From Ciona savignyi (taxonomy: Eukaryota > Chordata > Ascidiacea > Phlebobranchia > Cionidae), in the NCBI GenBank assembly GCA_000149265.1, contig CH002638.1:68771-132770 (forward strand): DNA of 64,000 bases, given 5' to 3'. The notes beneath the pieces were generated by a model. That model was not told where the DNA came from and did no database searches. It worked only from the letters and a program-made list of their open reading frames with translations. Numbering within the stretch: position 1 is the first letter of the stretch; every line of letters starts with the position of its first letter. Positions 34,245 through 47,200 of this stretch are shown in pieces. Made by a program: the position numbers and the translations under genes.

Positions 34245-34385
34245 GTCCGACCACGTGGTCTAAGGGTCCGACAACGTGCTCTCAGGGTCCGACCACGTGG
34301 TCTAAGGGTCCGACCACGTGCTCTCAGGGTACGACCACGTGGTCTAAGGTTTTGTCCACGTGGCCTTAGTGTTCGAACACGTGGT
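34245..34385. repeat. 21-bp array of CACGTG palindromes
   Basis: CACGTG starts at 34252, 34294, 34315, 34336, 34357 and 34378, with one mutated unit (AACGTG) at 34273: seven positions in an exact 21-bp register. The unit is GGTCCGACCACGTGGTCTAA. The array is open as a repeat of VRPRGLR/VRPRALR in one frame, which I regard as a by-product of the 21-bp length. Confidence 0.9.
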
Positions 34386-34929
34386 TAAGCTAGGGCATTC
34401 ATTTGAGGCAAAGTCGGATTCATTATTCATGTCTGATATAAGATCACCAACTCACACGTTTTCGACTATCTCAGTTGTATATGAGCGTCAACCGTCGTTT
34501 AATAAATACCTGCTCGAAACCAGTTGTAAATATAAGGAATGTTAGCTCGCATATGGTCTGGATGTGTTTGCATAGAAGTTTCGCAATTTACTTACTCATA
34601 GGGGAGTTTTCCACAATCTTTAAAAACTGAAATGGCTTAGCGGTATTGTTTTTAACGATCGCTTTATCGGAGGAAATTAAGCAATCAAGTCGTAACTTTC
34701 TTAAAATTTTGACTAACATGGACTTTATGTGTTTGTACTAACTCTTGAAAATGAGTCACACGGGAATTTACCTCAATCCAAAGCAAAATAGCTGACTAAA
34801 CATTTAAATACGCACATAGAACGAATTAAGTTGCGCAATTGGGTTGTAACTTTAGGAATGTTACCTTGCATACTAAAGACATGGACCAACATTAATTTTA
34901 ATAGGCAGACGCCTGGGATTTTCCCATGC

Positions 34930-35215
34930 TGGCAAGTATAGGATAGGATATTTATGTTTATCCCCGTTGGAATGGGAAAACCATGGGGGTTAACACACGG
35001 GCAATCGTCAGATCATCTCGCGCCCACTGTCGGGTTACCGGAGCTATTGCAGAGTGTTGTGTATAATTCCCGCGTTCCTTCAATTTGTTAGAACCGATTA
35101 ATCTGCTGTGTTCGGCAATGTCCGTTAAGTGCCTTGTCCAAGCACACAAACGACTAGCTAGCGACCAGTTTCGTATCTGCAACCCTATGGATTGGTGGAT
35201 GGTACAACTCATATG
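34930..35215 (-). repeat. Full-length-like SINE, minus strand
   Basis: On the minus strand: head near 35200, box B region, AACCCAGC-like segment, CACTCTGCAATAGCTCCGGT, and a tail ending in the TATCC motif at about 34935. Confidence 0.8.
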
Positions 35216-35374
35216 ATTCCGAGTCGAAACCTATCGGTCGGTAATCGTTTGTCTTTTGGCAGGAGGTGTTTTCGCCCGAACTTGAACTCTTTAAATAAAC
35301 AGCTGTCATTTCAGGGGTACTGCCAACTGTTCACGTCATATTCATTGTTTATTTAATCCGACTGGAAGAACTAG

Positions 35375-35620
35375 GGTGGTGTGTTTCGCTCTCTAGTCAA
35401 GAGGTTGTGGAATCGAAACCGGGCGCTGGAAGATCGGTTTTCTCTTTGAAAAGGCACAAAGTTCCTGTTAGAACTAAAGTCACGTCTTTATCATGTACAT
35501 ACCTACAGCATATTTTACAAGCTGCGATAAAACACCGAAGGGCGCGAGGTGGTCTGTCGATTGCCCGTGTGATAACGTCCCTTGTGTTTTGCCCATTCAC
35601 GGGGATATACATGAATATTA
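35375..35620 (+). repeat. Divergent SINE
   Basis: TCAAGAGGTTGTGGAATCGAAACC head, then GGGCGCGAGGTGGTCTGTCG body and CCATTCACGGGGATATACAT end. Much of the middle is altered. A second body fragment follows at about 36725-36900. Confidence 0.55.
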
Positions 35621-36489
35621 TATTACGAAATCTGCTATTGAACCAAAATGCCCCGGGTCTGCTTTCGTGTGTGATATATGTTGCAACATTGATCATGCTG
35701 TTCGGCGAATAAAAATTGCCTCGGGTGGTCCGTTAGCGACATCTTGTGATCAGTGGAAAATTGTTGAATAGGACAAACTTTGCCGTTGAGAATTTCCACC
35801 TCAGATAAAACAAATAAGTCACAATTTATTCACATGCTATTTTTCAGAAGATCGGTCCTATTAATAACATTATTAATAACAAAATATTAATAACAAAATC
35901 CCTGTAGATTTATGTTTGAATAAGGAATACTTTTTGGGGGGTGGGGGGGGGGGGAGTAGCAAAAAAAGGCAAATTGTGCGCTTAGCGCGAGTTGGTGGAC
36001 CGAAATCACTACGTGCAATGTTGAAATAAATCCAGTCGGGGTACGTAATGAATTAATTCATACGTAATGAATTAAGTAAGGTTTTTCTTACCTTATTTAT
36101 AAGTCACGCTTTATTCTCTTCTCTGTGCCGCGAGAATCATTTTACTCTTGTAATTTGATAATTTGAGCGGCAACAGTCTGGCATCTTGAAAAATCGTGTA
36201 CTCAGTAGTAGTTCGGATACGGCTCGGTCTCCAGTCTCATTCGCTGGAGGGAGTGTGTAAAGGTGAAGGGAAACTTTTGGACAATGGAATTAAAACTCCC
36301 CGAAAACGTGGATTGCACGCTGTGGAGATACTCGTGGAGGGTGTTTGCCAGAATCCACCTTGTACGGATACTGCCCGAAGTGGATATTGCATCCACCTTG
36401 CACGTAGCGCTTCGGTCTAAAACCACTAACTCGCATTAAACGCAGAATTTCTATTTTTTACGCAGCAGCGCCTGGACCAGGGTTGCGTG

Positions 36490-36675
36490 CTTCTTCTTTA
36501 GTCGGTCAAATGTGGGCAAATGAAGTACTTGGTGTGCCGGATTATTACATGAATAATATTCAATATCTTAATTACAGGGTATGGTTGGATACAGTCTGCG
36601 GGTCGGTCAAATCCCTTAATTCACGGGCCGGCCCCGGCCCCCGGGCCCTATAGCATATGCTGTCCGTGTCTGGCC
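36490..36675. mobile_element. hAT-like MITE copy
   Basis: GTGGGCAAATGAAGTACTTG at the left, TATGGTTGGATACAGTCTGC in the middle and a GC-rich right part (CACGGGCCGG). Same family as 60206-60379. The right terminus is degraded. Confidence 0.55.
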
Positions 36676-37483
36676 TAGACTTAGACTAATGAGTCAAATG
36701 AGTTAAATTAAATTAGCTACGCTAATCTGACATTGTCGTGTGACAACACTCTCTTACGTAAATGCGGGGTAATTATTCTGACGATTTCCCGTGGGAGAAA
36801 GCCTCTCACGTATTTACGATATACACTGATGATTATTCGTGGGATAATGCCCTTGGCGTTTTCCCATTCACGGGGATACAAATAAATATTTTATCTTTAC
36901 GGGCATTGAACCCTGCTTACCCCAAGCACGCTATATCAACATTTGAGCTGTCTATCCCTCACGTATTACCGCGTGTATAATGGTATTTGTATATACATAA
37001 TGACGTCAAACCTCTTTAGTATTCAAACACTAACAATGACTTGGCCTTTTTTGTTTTTTTATCAGACTAACTTTTGACCCCGTCATGTGTCTGTCTTTAA
37101 AAACACTTTTTACCAGGCTGGTTTTTGAACACCAAATGCGCTTGTCATAAAGACTGCTTTTTGTACAGAATTGGTATTCGGCGCGTTAACCATTCAGCCA
37201 CAAGACTGACTTACATGAATTGATAACTATTTGGCGATGCAGACGTGCGACGACGCGGAAGGTTGATGATTCGATTTTCAACCTAGTGTTATATTTAGGT
37301 TTATCCCGGTGAGTGGAAAAACACAAGGGGCGTTTAATACACAAGTAATCGTTAAACTATCATCGTCCGATTACCGGGGTGTGATGTATAGGAGCAGGGC
37401 ACTTTTGCCTTTAGTTTTAGTTCAACCCCTTGATCTACTGGGTTCGTACGTTATCATTTAAGTGCCATACTTTTATTAGAACA

Positions 37484-37575
37484 CCGCGTGTGACCATCGG
37501 CGGGTTTCGATCCAATACTCTTTCGGCGGTAGGGTAAACCGCCGACGCTCTTACCGATGGAACCCTCCCGTCGAA
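37484..37575 (-). other. tRNA-like Pol III element or tRNA pseudogene
   Basis: On the minus strand GGTTCCATCGGTAAGAGCGT (A-box-like) is followed by a strong anticodon-like hairpin (GGCGGT, 7-nt loop TTACCCT, ACCGCC) and GGATCGAAACCC (B-box-like). The acceptor and T stems do not pair well, so I do not call a functional tRNA. Confidence 0.3.
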
Positions 37576-38059
37576 GATAGTGACCTCACACCACAGCATT
37601 TGGGGTTTTTACCATTGGGGGGGTTAAGGTTTAGTGTTTAAAATTAGAGTTTAAGATAAGGATAAAATTAGTTTCCATGTTTTTATTGGACAGTTTTCCT
37701 CCTTTTCTGCCTTTAATGATTACCCTACAAGAAGAAATGTGCGAAGTTCACGTAATGGGAAAGTCACCACCGCACACCAGGTGAATACGGCGGGCCGGGT
37801 CACACGCCAGCTGAAGAATTCCCACGTATATTAAAAAGTGCCATTTCATTGCTTACACAACATCTTGTGTTGTATATATATATGAAGATTCATATTGGGT
37901 ATACTTATTGTCTATTACTGTGTACCATAACCGCCATAGTATATTAAAGGAAACGTGAGCTAACGGAAAGAATAATAAAGGGAGATATATGACACTCACA
38001 AGCGTAGATTGCGCAACCACAAAAAATGATGTGTATTGTATATAATTAAGACGTTAATT

Positions 38060-38210
38060 TAGTTTTAGTAAAACCCTAAAATCCACTGAGTTCATGAGAT
38101 TTTTACTAATTGCCTTGGCCAAGGATACAACCGACTGGCTATAGCTATAAGTTTTGATCTTACAATTTTCCGCCTTAACAGACTAAACCACTCAGCTATT
38201 CGGCCGTTAT
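38060..38210 (-). repeat. Degenerate SINE just upstream of the glucan-recognition gene
   Basis: Minus-strand head and middle with GGCCGAATAGCTGAGTGGTT and the AACCCAGTGG-type segment decayed. It ends about 20 bp before the start codon at 38230, so it must contribute to the 5' UTR or promoter. Confidence 0.55.
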
Positions 38211-38229
38211 TTTCTCCAGGTGATTAAGG

Positions 38230-41200
38230 ATGATTGCACCATTACTTGTGTTGCTGTCCCTGACAGGTTGCAGCCTGTCTTATGTCGTTCAACAGCCCAT
38301 CATTACCTTGATGGAGCCAAGCGGCATAAAGTTCCAATATCCAGGTAAGAGTCTTCCATCGAATTAAGCTACGGCCATTTTGCTGAATGGTTAACGCGAC
38401 CGATACATATACCGAATTCTACACCAAAACACCCCAGGGTTTAAAATTCAATATCCAGGTAAAAGTCTTTTATTTAATCACGGCTTTGCTGAATGGTTAA
38501 AATTAGCGGAATTCCAAACAAAAACACGTTTAAAACGTGTTTTTTACGTAAAAAAACAAGCGGGGGTTGGCGGTTGTCACGTTACTTCTTAGATGTGAAG
38601 TCTCTAGTTGAACGACCAGTCATTAGCTTGTTAATCATTGAGACTTAGTAGTAGTAGACATGCCATGTGGAAAGACGTGGATTTGACCCTGATACATTGA
38701 AGCATCCCAAGTTCGTATTAGGATTATATTTTAATTGGTCCATTTCAATATACGGGATCGAGTTCATTATTGCGACCGATTTGCTTTAAAAACGGCGCGG
38801 TGGACGATGCAGTGATTAATAGACTAATTAGGATAGCACATCCCGCCAATACCCGAAATGCGAAAACGCAAGGGTCGGTATTTCACAGGGAATCGTCGAA
38901 ATGTTATATTTATTTCGCATTTATGCATGGTTTTGTTTTCCAGATGATGGCTCAATTTCGCTGGTATCCTACCATTACAGCATCAATTCACCTCTGAGTA
39001 ATGTAGAAGCTGGACAATACAACGTGGATGTTTCCAACAGTAAAAGTAGGTTTTTTAGATTGCAAACAATTCTTGGATTGGGTAATAAATTAACTAAAAT
39101 ATTCGCAACACTGCAATAACGCTGGTTCAAATAAAAAAGTATCAGCTTTGGGGAATTCCCACGGGCAAACGTAAAAGTAGACTTCCCAAATCAAATCAAA
39201 CATATTTTATTTGTTAAACGCACAAAAACAAAATAATAACAATACGAAAATAAATTAAACTGAAGTTTAACAAGGAGACACCGAGAAACCATGCGGTTAT
39301 CGAAGCAGGTGCCACCTTATAATAAATGTAAATTAAAATATAAAGATAAATAAATAAGAAATAAACAGAATAGCAGTGTGAAAAGTTTGTGCAAAAACGT
39401 TACAATGACAAAAAACTTTAAAACCCTGAAAAAAGAAAACAAACAAAATGCATAATGAATATATAGCAGTGATTTACAAAGTGTAAAAGAGATTGAGGTA
39501 TAAATTATTGAAATTACAATATTGCGAAGTCCCAAGATGTTGTTCCTGCTTTTATTTGACAAATGTCATTTCTAGTTAAAAAATAAAACTAAATTGAATG
39601 ATTGGAAGGGTGTGGGCTTATTATTAAGCATTTCAGAAATCGGATTGAAATTGGATTGAGAATGAATTAAAAATTGGATTGAAAATGAATAGAAATTAAT
39701 GGGGTGCCTCTAAATACTACAGGACCGCTTGGAGCGCTTGGACCACTTGGGCCACTTAGATTGCTATACAAAGTAATTCTAACCCTGTCCCAAACACTAA
39801 TCTCAACCCTAGTACTAACTTTAACCCCAACCCTAATATTAATACCTTGGCTTTTGTAATTACGAAGTATAGTAAGCGATCCAAGCGCTCCAAGCGATCC
39901 TGTAGTATTTAGAGGTACCGAAATTAATGTGAGAAAAATTTAGATTTTGGAGATTTTAGATTTTTATACACTGCCAAATACACTTTTACAAAAAAGCAGT
40001 GGTTAACGCTAGTGTTTGTACTTGTAATATTAAACATTTGGTTTCAAATTCCACTTCTCAAACCATGTAGTATTCAACATACAAGTATTACTAAGGCCTC
40101 TATTTTTTGTTGTGTGCCGAGAAAGAGAATGACAACAGATGTGCTAAGGGCTTATATAGTAGTTATGACAGATATTACCTTGGTTAGTTAGTGCATTGCC
40201 TTTCAGTCTAAGGGTTCCATGTTCGAAACTTTGTTAACGCCACTTGTGTTTTTCCATTCACAAGGATAAACATAAATATTTCAATCCTATATCTTACTAT
40301 TACTACAATTCGAAGTTTAAATGTTTTTCAGACGGATACTACACAACGGAAAACCCCAATGCGATAGTTAAGCCAAACGATAAGGTTAACTACTGGATAA
40401 ACGTCATTACAACAGGAGGTGGATATTTGCTCACAGATCAAACTTGGTATGCAACTGGTAAGTCTTCTAACCCATCCCAACCCTAACCATTACATAACAT
40501 AAGCGTCATTGATCTATATATTAATTAACATCGTTATCCAACCATAAATTAAATATGCTATATTTATTTAGGATAAGGAGGCACCAAGACTAGTTAACCC
40601 TAGGGTTTTTTAGTTTTTATTAATAATTAATTTTAGGTAATCATTTTTTTTGTTAATGTCATTTATTTTTGATTTTGTTTAGTGTTTTCTAAAACCTCCG
40701 AAATTAAAATGATTTAAATTTGGCATTAAACCCATAATTATGTCATACTTCAAGGTAATTTTTTTTTTCTATCAATTGGTTGAATCGAATGTAGTTGTTT
40801 GGTTAATTTTTGTCTCTTTCTATTTGTTGACCATTAGTATTATGATACTTTTTATAGTTTTATTAATAGTTTCCCTCATTCCCTCCTTTCTGTGTTGACC
40901 TAAATGCAGACACCGTCTTACTTTGTTAAACTTTCCAGACCCAGCAACCACAGTCCCACCCACTGCCCCACCCACCGCACCACCAACCGAACCACCTACC
41001 ACCAAACCCATAGTTATTGGTACAACGACCCCACCAAAACCAACCAATGAACCGCCAACCACCACCGAACCAGTTGTTACCACAACAACTGTATCAAGTA
41101 ACCATTTCAATTGCTGACTTTGGTTTAAAATATGTTGCTATGTGTTAGTATTATGCATCTGCACATATCATTGCTTTAATATATCTTGCTTTATTTACTT

Positions 41201-44200
41201 TGGTTTAAGAATATTTTGCTGTGTTTTATGCATCTGCACATATCAAGGAAAAATGTGTGCTCTTATCACTTATGCTATGGTATAGTAATGTAGGCTATAC
41301 CAGCCGTTTTAAGCCTTAGTCCCAAGGTTATGAGATTGAAACCAACTTCTAGCTCGTCAGGTTGTGTCCTTCCAATTGCTACATAATTAAACACAGTGTA
41401 AACGAGATTGCTACAGTTTATTATTCAACTCAATAATTCACTGGTTTAGGCGATGTCCGCTAAGTGCCTTGCCGAAGAACATGCCAGTGGCTGGTTTCGA
41501 TCTAACAACTTTTTGGCTGTTGGCTAACTATTTTACCAGCTGAAATTAGAAGGCGGTAGGTTGGGCATATTATCAATTATCATTAAGTTACCGACTATGT
41601 GCATGGGGTGCTGAAAATATTAAACAGCTTTGACTTAGGTGAATGTGGTTCCCCTTGTTGGCTAACTCTATAACTTACTGAAATAAGCAGTTGTACAGCT
41701 AAACATAGGAATAATTATCGTAACAAACCACCGACTATGTGCATGGGGTGCTAAAAAAATTTAAACGAGCTTTGACTTAGGTGGAGGGGGTTCCCCTGGA
41801 GGTGGTGGATCCGGTGGCGGTGGGTCCTGCACTTACCCATGCAACTCTGCGTACTGCGACATGACCCAACCCCCCTGCAACGGCCTCATCTTCGAGGAAA
41901 CGTGGGATACGTTGGACCTCGACAGATGGCAACACGAGCTCACGATGTCAGGAGGTGGAAACTGGGAGTTCCAATACTACACCAACAACCGAACGAACAG
42001 CTACGTTCGAGACAACACGCTCTTTATCAAACCTGTAAGTGAATTCAGATTCAGTTTTATATTTATTTATGTGATCATCTAAGCATTTTTATAAGAACAC
42101 TTACATACTTAACAACACTCTCTTTATCAACCCTTTTATGAATTCAAAACACACTCTTGACTCTTATTAGTATATTCATATTCATTTATTTATATAATCA
42201 CCTAAGTATTTAAAGTGATGCTGCCTTTAAGAACAGTTATGCCCTTGATAACACACTCTTTGTAAAACCTCTTTTGAGTAGATTCAGATTCAGATTTATT
42301 TATTTATATAAATACCTAAGCATTTTAAGTGCTGTTACTTCTAAGAACATTTACACACTTAACAACACTCTCTTTATAGACCCTTTTATTAATTAAAAAC
42401 ACACTCTTGACTCTTTTATGAGTACATTTACATTGAATTAGTAATTTTGGTCAGCTAAGCAATAATATGCTTTCTTTAACTATTCATTGCTTCCAGACCC
42501 TAACAGCTGACCATTACGGGGAAGCTTTCCTTTCCAGCGGGACCTTAGATTTATGGGGGTCCACCCCAGCTGATCTATGTACTGCAAACGCCTTCTATGG
42601 GTGCTCAAGATCGGGTAGTGGGTCCAATTACATCAACCCCATCCAATCAGCCAGGTACAGGACCTCGAGTGGGGATTTTATTTACTTGTCTGACCGATTA
42701 GATTGCTGGGATAGTGGTCGCTTTTCAGCGGAAGGGTTGCAGGTTCTAAAACGGTCGTCATCTAGTTGGCTGTGTCCTTGGACACGATACTTTTACCTGA
42801 ATCTAGTGGATATATAGGTTCTACTTAATTAAAGGAATGTCTTAATAATACATAGCTCACTGCAATAGCTCCAGTAACCCAACAATGAGCACGAAGTCAT
42901 CTGATGATTGTCTGTGTGATAATGATCTTGTTTTTTTCATTCACATGGATAAACACGAGTACTTCATTTTTCTTTGGTTTGGATGCTCATGTTCATACCC
43001 GGTGTAGTTTAAAACATGGGGAATTGTCAGAATACCTCACATGTGCACTGTGGTGATATACATTTCCTGCCTTTATTTCTCGTTAGAAACACCTTGGGTG
43101 TTTGGTTTTATTTAAAAGCTGTTGTACATTTTTTTCCTCAAATAGCTTTCACACTTGAACTAAAATAATATTTGCAGAATTCGAACTGTGAACTCTTTCG
43201 CGTTCAAATACGGGAGAATCGAGATTGAAGCCAAAATGCCGAAAGGAGATTGGATCTGGCCAGCAATGTGGCTCCTGCCCAAGTTAGTGTTTGGTTTCTT
43301 TAAGTTTATTTCAATCTAAATGTGAAAAGTCCACCAATCTAACAAGTTCAGATACCAATGCTGTTTGATAGATCTACATTTATAAGAAATATTGCTTAAT
43401 CCACGGCCTCTAATTCAGCTTGTGTAAACTTCAGCACTTGTTGGTGTATCTTAATTAATAAACAGTGTAAGGAGCACTGATGTTTTCATTTGAAAGAAGT
43501 GTGGAGTATTTATACAACATGAGTACCTGTCAGATTATCATGTTTTTAATGTTGGGTTACCAGAGCCATTGCAGTGTGTTGAGTGCCCTACTAAGTGTTC
43601 TGCCCAAAGACTACAACAGGGCAGCTTGGGCGAAAGTGTAGGTACTAACCATTGAGCCACTGTGTTCAGGCAAAATATCTTTCCCAAGTATACCACCTAC
43701 TAGCTGGCGGCTGGTGTTAGAACAAACAAAATTTTTCAGTGGCCGGTATGTCATTCTTTGAGTATTATTTGTAAATTCTTTCCAGATTGAACTCCTACGG
43801 AACTTGGCCAGCCTCTGGCGAGATCGATATTTGTGAATCAAGAGGTTGGATTTGCTTTTATAATATCAATTATTGACTTGGATATTTCTTTTATCCTGGG
43901 GGGGGGGGGGAGATTATGGGTGTCGGGAGTTAAGTATGGATATTTTTTAGAGTACCATGTTCCTACTTTTGGATTCCAGAAAAAGTATTAAATAAAATGG
44001 AGATGTTACTACAGTTCTTGACACCACAATAAACTACTGGTTTTAAGCGATATCTGATAAGTGTCTTGTACAAAGAGAGTAAAAAGGGGTGGTATTCTAT
44101 TAAAGAGTGTTTTCACTGTATTTAATACACCGCAATAGCAAACTGACTCTTGGCACAAGGTTATCTGATGGTTGTTACAGCAGCCAATCTAAAGATATTA

Positions 44201-47200
44201 AGTTGTTTTATTCTTCTATTTAAAATAACCCAATAACTGCAGTACCATGCATCTCCCATTTCCCATAAATTACATTTGATCGTATTAATTTATTTATCTA
44301 TGTGAAATTACCTTAAAAGAGTAATGCTAAATATATTTAAGCTCATAGTAGATTTAACTTTTTTCAGGAAACAGTGATTTAAAAGACAGCCAAGGTGTGT
44401 CTCATGGTAATGATGCTGTTGGGTCCACTTTGCACTGGGGACCATACTGGCCAATGAACGCCTATGAGAAAACAACTAAAGAAAGGTAAATTAAACAATT
44501 TTAATCATTATCGCATAGTTATCACAGGAATAGTGTACAGTTTAGTTGAGTTGAGTGTTTTTTAAATACGTTGCGAGAAAACAACAGAAGAAAGGTAAAT
44601 TGAACAATTTTATTCATTATCGCATAGTTATCACAGGAATAGTGTATGGTTGAGTTGAGTGTTAGGGGTTAAATGCGTTGCGAGAAAACAACAAAAGAAA
44701 GGTGAAGAATTTTAACCTGTGCTTGGTATTTGGGTAAAGCTTGTTCACAATTCATTTTGACTTAGTGATTCATCGGGCCGGTTAGCTCAATCAGTTAATA
44801 GCGTGAACCGTCAGTTAAATGGTTGTGAAATTAAAATTAGGCGTTGGTTGTCAGTAATCAATGTTGGGCAGGAATTTTTGGACGTTGCCTGAATTTAGTA
44901 AATTTATGTGCTGACCTAAAATAGCAGAAAAGTTATAATTGTATACAACACACTGCAATAGCTTATGGCAGTGGTTCTCAAACTTTTTAGAGTTGGGACC
45001 CACTATTAATTACCACAATTTATGGCGACCCACTTAACTTTATATATCGTTGTTGTTGGTTTCTAGGTTACGCTATCGTTGCAAAGGAACACACCTCTGG
45101 AATTATGTATCCCAGGCAAATATTTCACGCTCACGCGGACACGGTGAAATAAACGAAATATTTCACAATTATGATAATTTCCCCTTGATTTTTGTATAGG
45201 AAATAGCCAGTATAGTTAATCAGAGCTTTCTATAACTTTTTACGACCCACCAATATTCCTTTCGCGACCCACCGGTGGGTCGCGACCCATAGTTTGAGAA
45301 ACGCTGGCTTATGGCGTCTTTCCTGTGAGGTATGAGTGTTCAATCTTAAGTATAAAAAATAATATCGTTCATGCTATAATGGTTTCTTCAGTTGGCAATA
45401 GAATACATGTGTTTATTACCAGAGAAAGTAACAATCATTATCACACAGTTATCACAGGAATAGTACACATGCCAGCAGCTAAGTGTTTGCGGTATGGGGT
45501 AAAATGTCTTGCTCAACACCATAAGCAAATAAAAATGGTCTGGTTTCGATCCCACAACTCCCCCGACTGAACGTCTGCCGGAACACACCAACAACGTAAT
45601 TCCTCCTTCCGAATAGCTTGGTGGGTTAATGTGCAGCCCTTCAGCCGAAGGGTTGCAGGTTGGAAACTAGTCACCAGTTAGCGAGTTGTGTCCTTGTCAA
45701 AAACACTTAATGGACATTGCTCGAACCCAGTGGATTAATGGCTAAATTAAACGAATTTCTTATTCACACACTATTAGCTCCAGTAACCGGATGATGAGGC
45801 AAGATATTCCAGCGATTACCCATGTGATAACGCTCCCTTATATATTCGCATTCACAGAGACAAATATAAATAACTTATCCAAACAAGTTCAAGCTCAATT
45901 GTTCCATTACAGCCATGGAAGCTTTTCAAGTGACTTCCACCAGTACGTAATGGATTGGGACGAGAACGGGATGAAGTTCCATCTTGACGGAGTAGAAACT
46001 CTTGTGGTTGATCCCGGCAATGGAGGATTCTGGGAATTTGGAGATTTCGACACTTCTGCTCCTGGCTCCAATAACCCGTGGAAAAACTCTCCGAACAAGA
46101 TGACTCCATTTGACCAAGAGGTAAAGCAAGCTTTAGATATTATTGGGTTCTACTAAACTGAAGGAACTTCTATATCATGTTATTCCGACTCCAGTTAGTC
46201 CCTTGGTTTAGTGCGACGCCTTTCAACCAAAAGGTTTATGGTTCGAAACTGGTTGCTAGCTAGTCGGTTGTGTCCTTAGGCAAGACACTTAATGGACATT
46301 GCCTGAACCCATCAAAGTAATCGGTTCTACCGAATTGAAGAAACGTGTAAATCATACACAACACACTGCAATAGCTCCGGTAACGCGACGGTGGCCGCGA
46401 GGTGATCTGACGATTGCCTGTGTGTTAACACTTATTGCATTTTCCCATTCATGGAAATAAGCAAAACACCCTATCTTATCACGATAACACTGTGCTTTAA
46501 ACTGCGATGTCCAGTTTCATTTCTTTTTCATTTTCCCGCAACTTATTATTATCATTATTCCCCAAATCATCCCACAATAAATTGCGGTATTGCCAAATTT
46601 TAATAACTATTACTACTTTATCTGTCCTTTCAATTTGTCCAACATCGACTTTCCATCAGTTTTTCCTGATCTTGAACGTCGCTGTTGGAGGAACTAATGG
46701 TTTCTTCCCCGATGAATGGTCCAACGGGCACGGACCCAAACCATGGAACAACGCATCTCCGACTGCCTTTAGAGACTTCTGGCAAGGGAAGAATAACTGG
46801 TAGGTTTTGCACTGCAAGGACACCGGTACACATAGTCCAGAGGTTAAGGACGGGGGTCATGACTAGTAAGGTACGGGGTTCGATCTTCACCCTGACCATT
46901 TTCCTGTGTGGTTGTGTCCATAGGCAAGATCAAATTGAAATGCCATTAAGGATTACCCACACGCGTTAATAGCTCTAACAACACATGGTTTATGGAATAA
47001 GGATAGAGGTCATAAGTAAAAAGGTGCCTGTTTCAATCTTAACTCTGACCGTCATCTCACCGGTTAGCTCAATTGGTAAAAGTGCGGACGGTTTGCAGAC
47101 AGAATCGAAACCAGCCGGTGAATAGATGCGTATATTTTCGGGCAAGACATATATCGCCTGAACCTAGGATATGAATGGATCCTGTTATAGCTTTAAACGA

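Larger units (their letters stand above)
33470..37935 (+). repeat. Long repeat unit, copy D (ancient, fragmented)
   Basis: Three blocks keep the order of copy A: the start block at about 33470-33625 (ATGTTGCAGTGTTTCTCATC, ACAGTCGGTTGCGTAA), the middle block at about 35700-35850 (GCGACATCTTGTGATCAGTG) and the late block at about 37745-37935 (TTCACGTAATGGGAAAG). Between them lie SINEs, a phased CACGTG array and unrelated sequence. Confidence 0.65.

Noticed and set aside
34056-34388. 110-codon ORF across the CACGTG array
   Set aside because: The VRPRGLR repeat is what a 21-bp unit must give; the start lies in SINE-derived sequence.
37484-37575. Functional tRNA gene
   Set aside because: A-box, anticodon-like hairpin and B-box are present, but acceptor and T stems do not pair.
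40820-41110. Minus-strand Gly/Val-rich ORF
   Set aside because: It is antisense to the Pro/Thr linker exon of the glucan-recognition gene.
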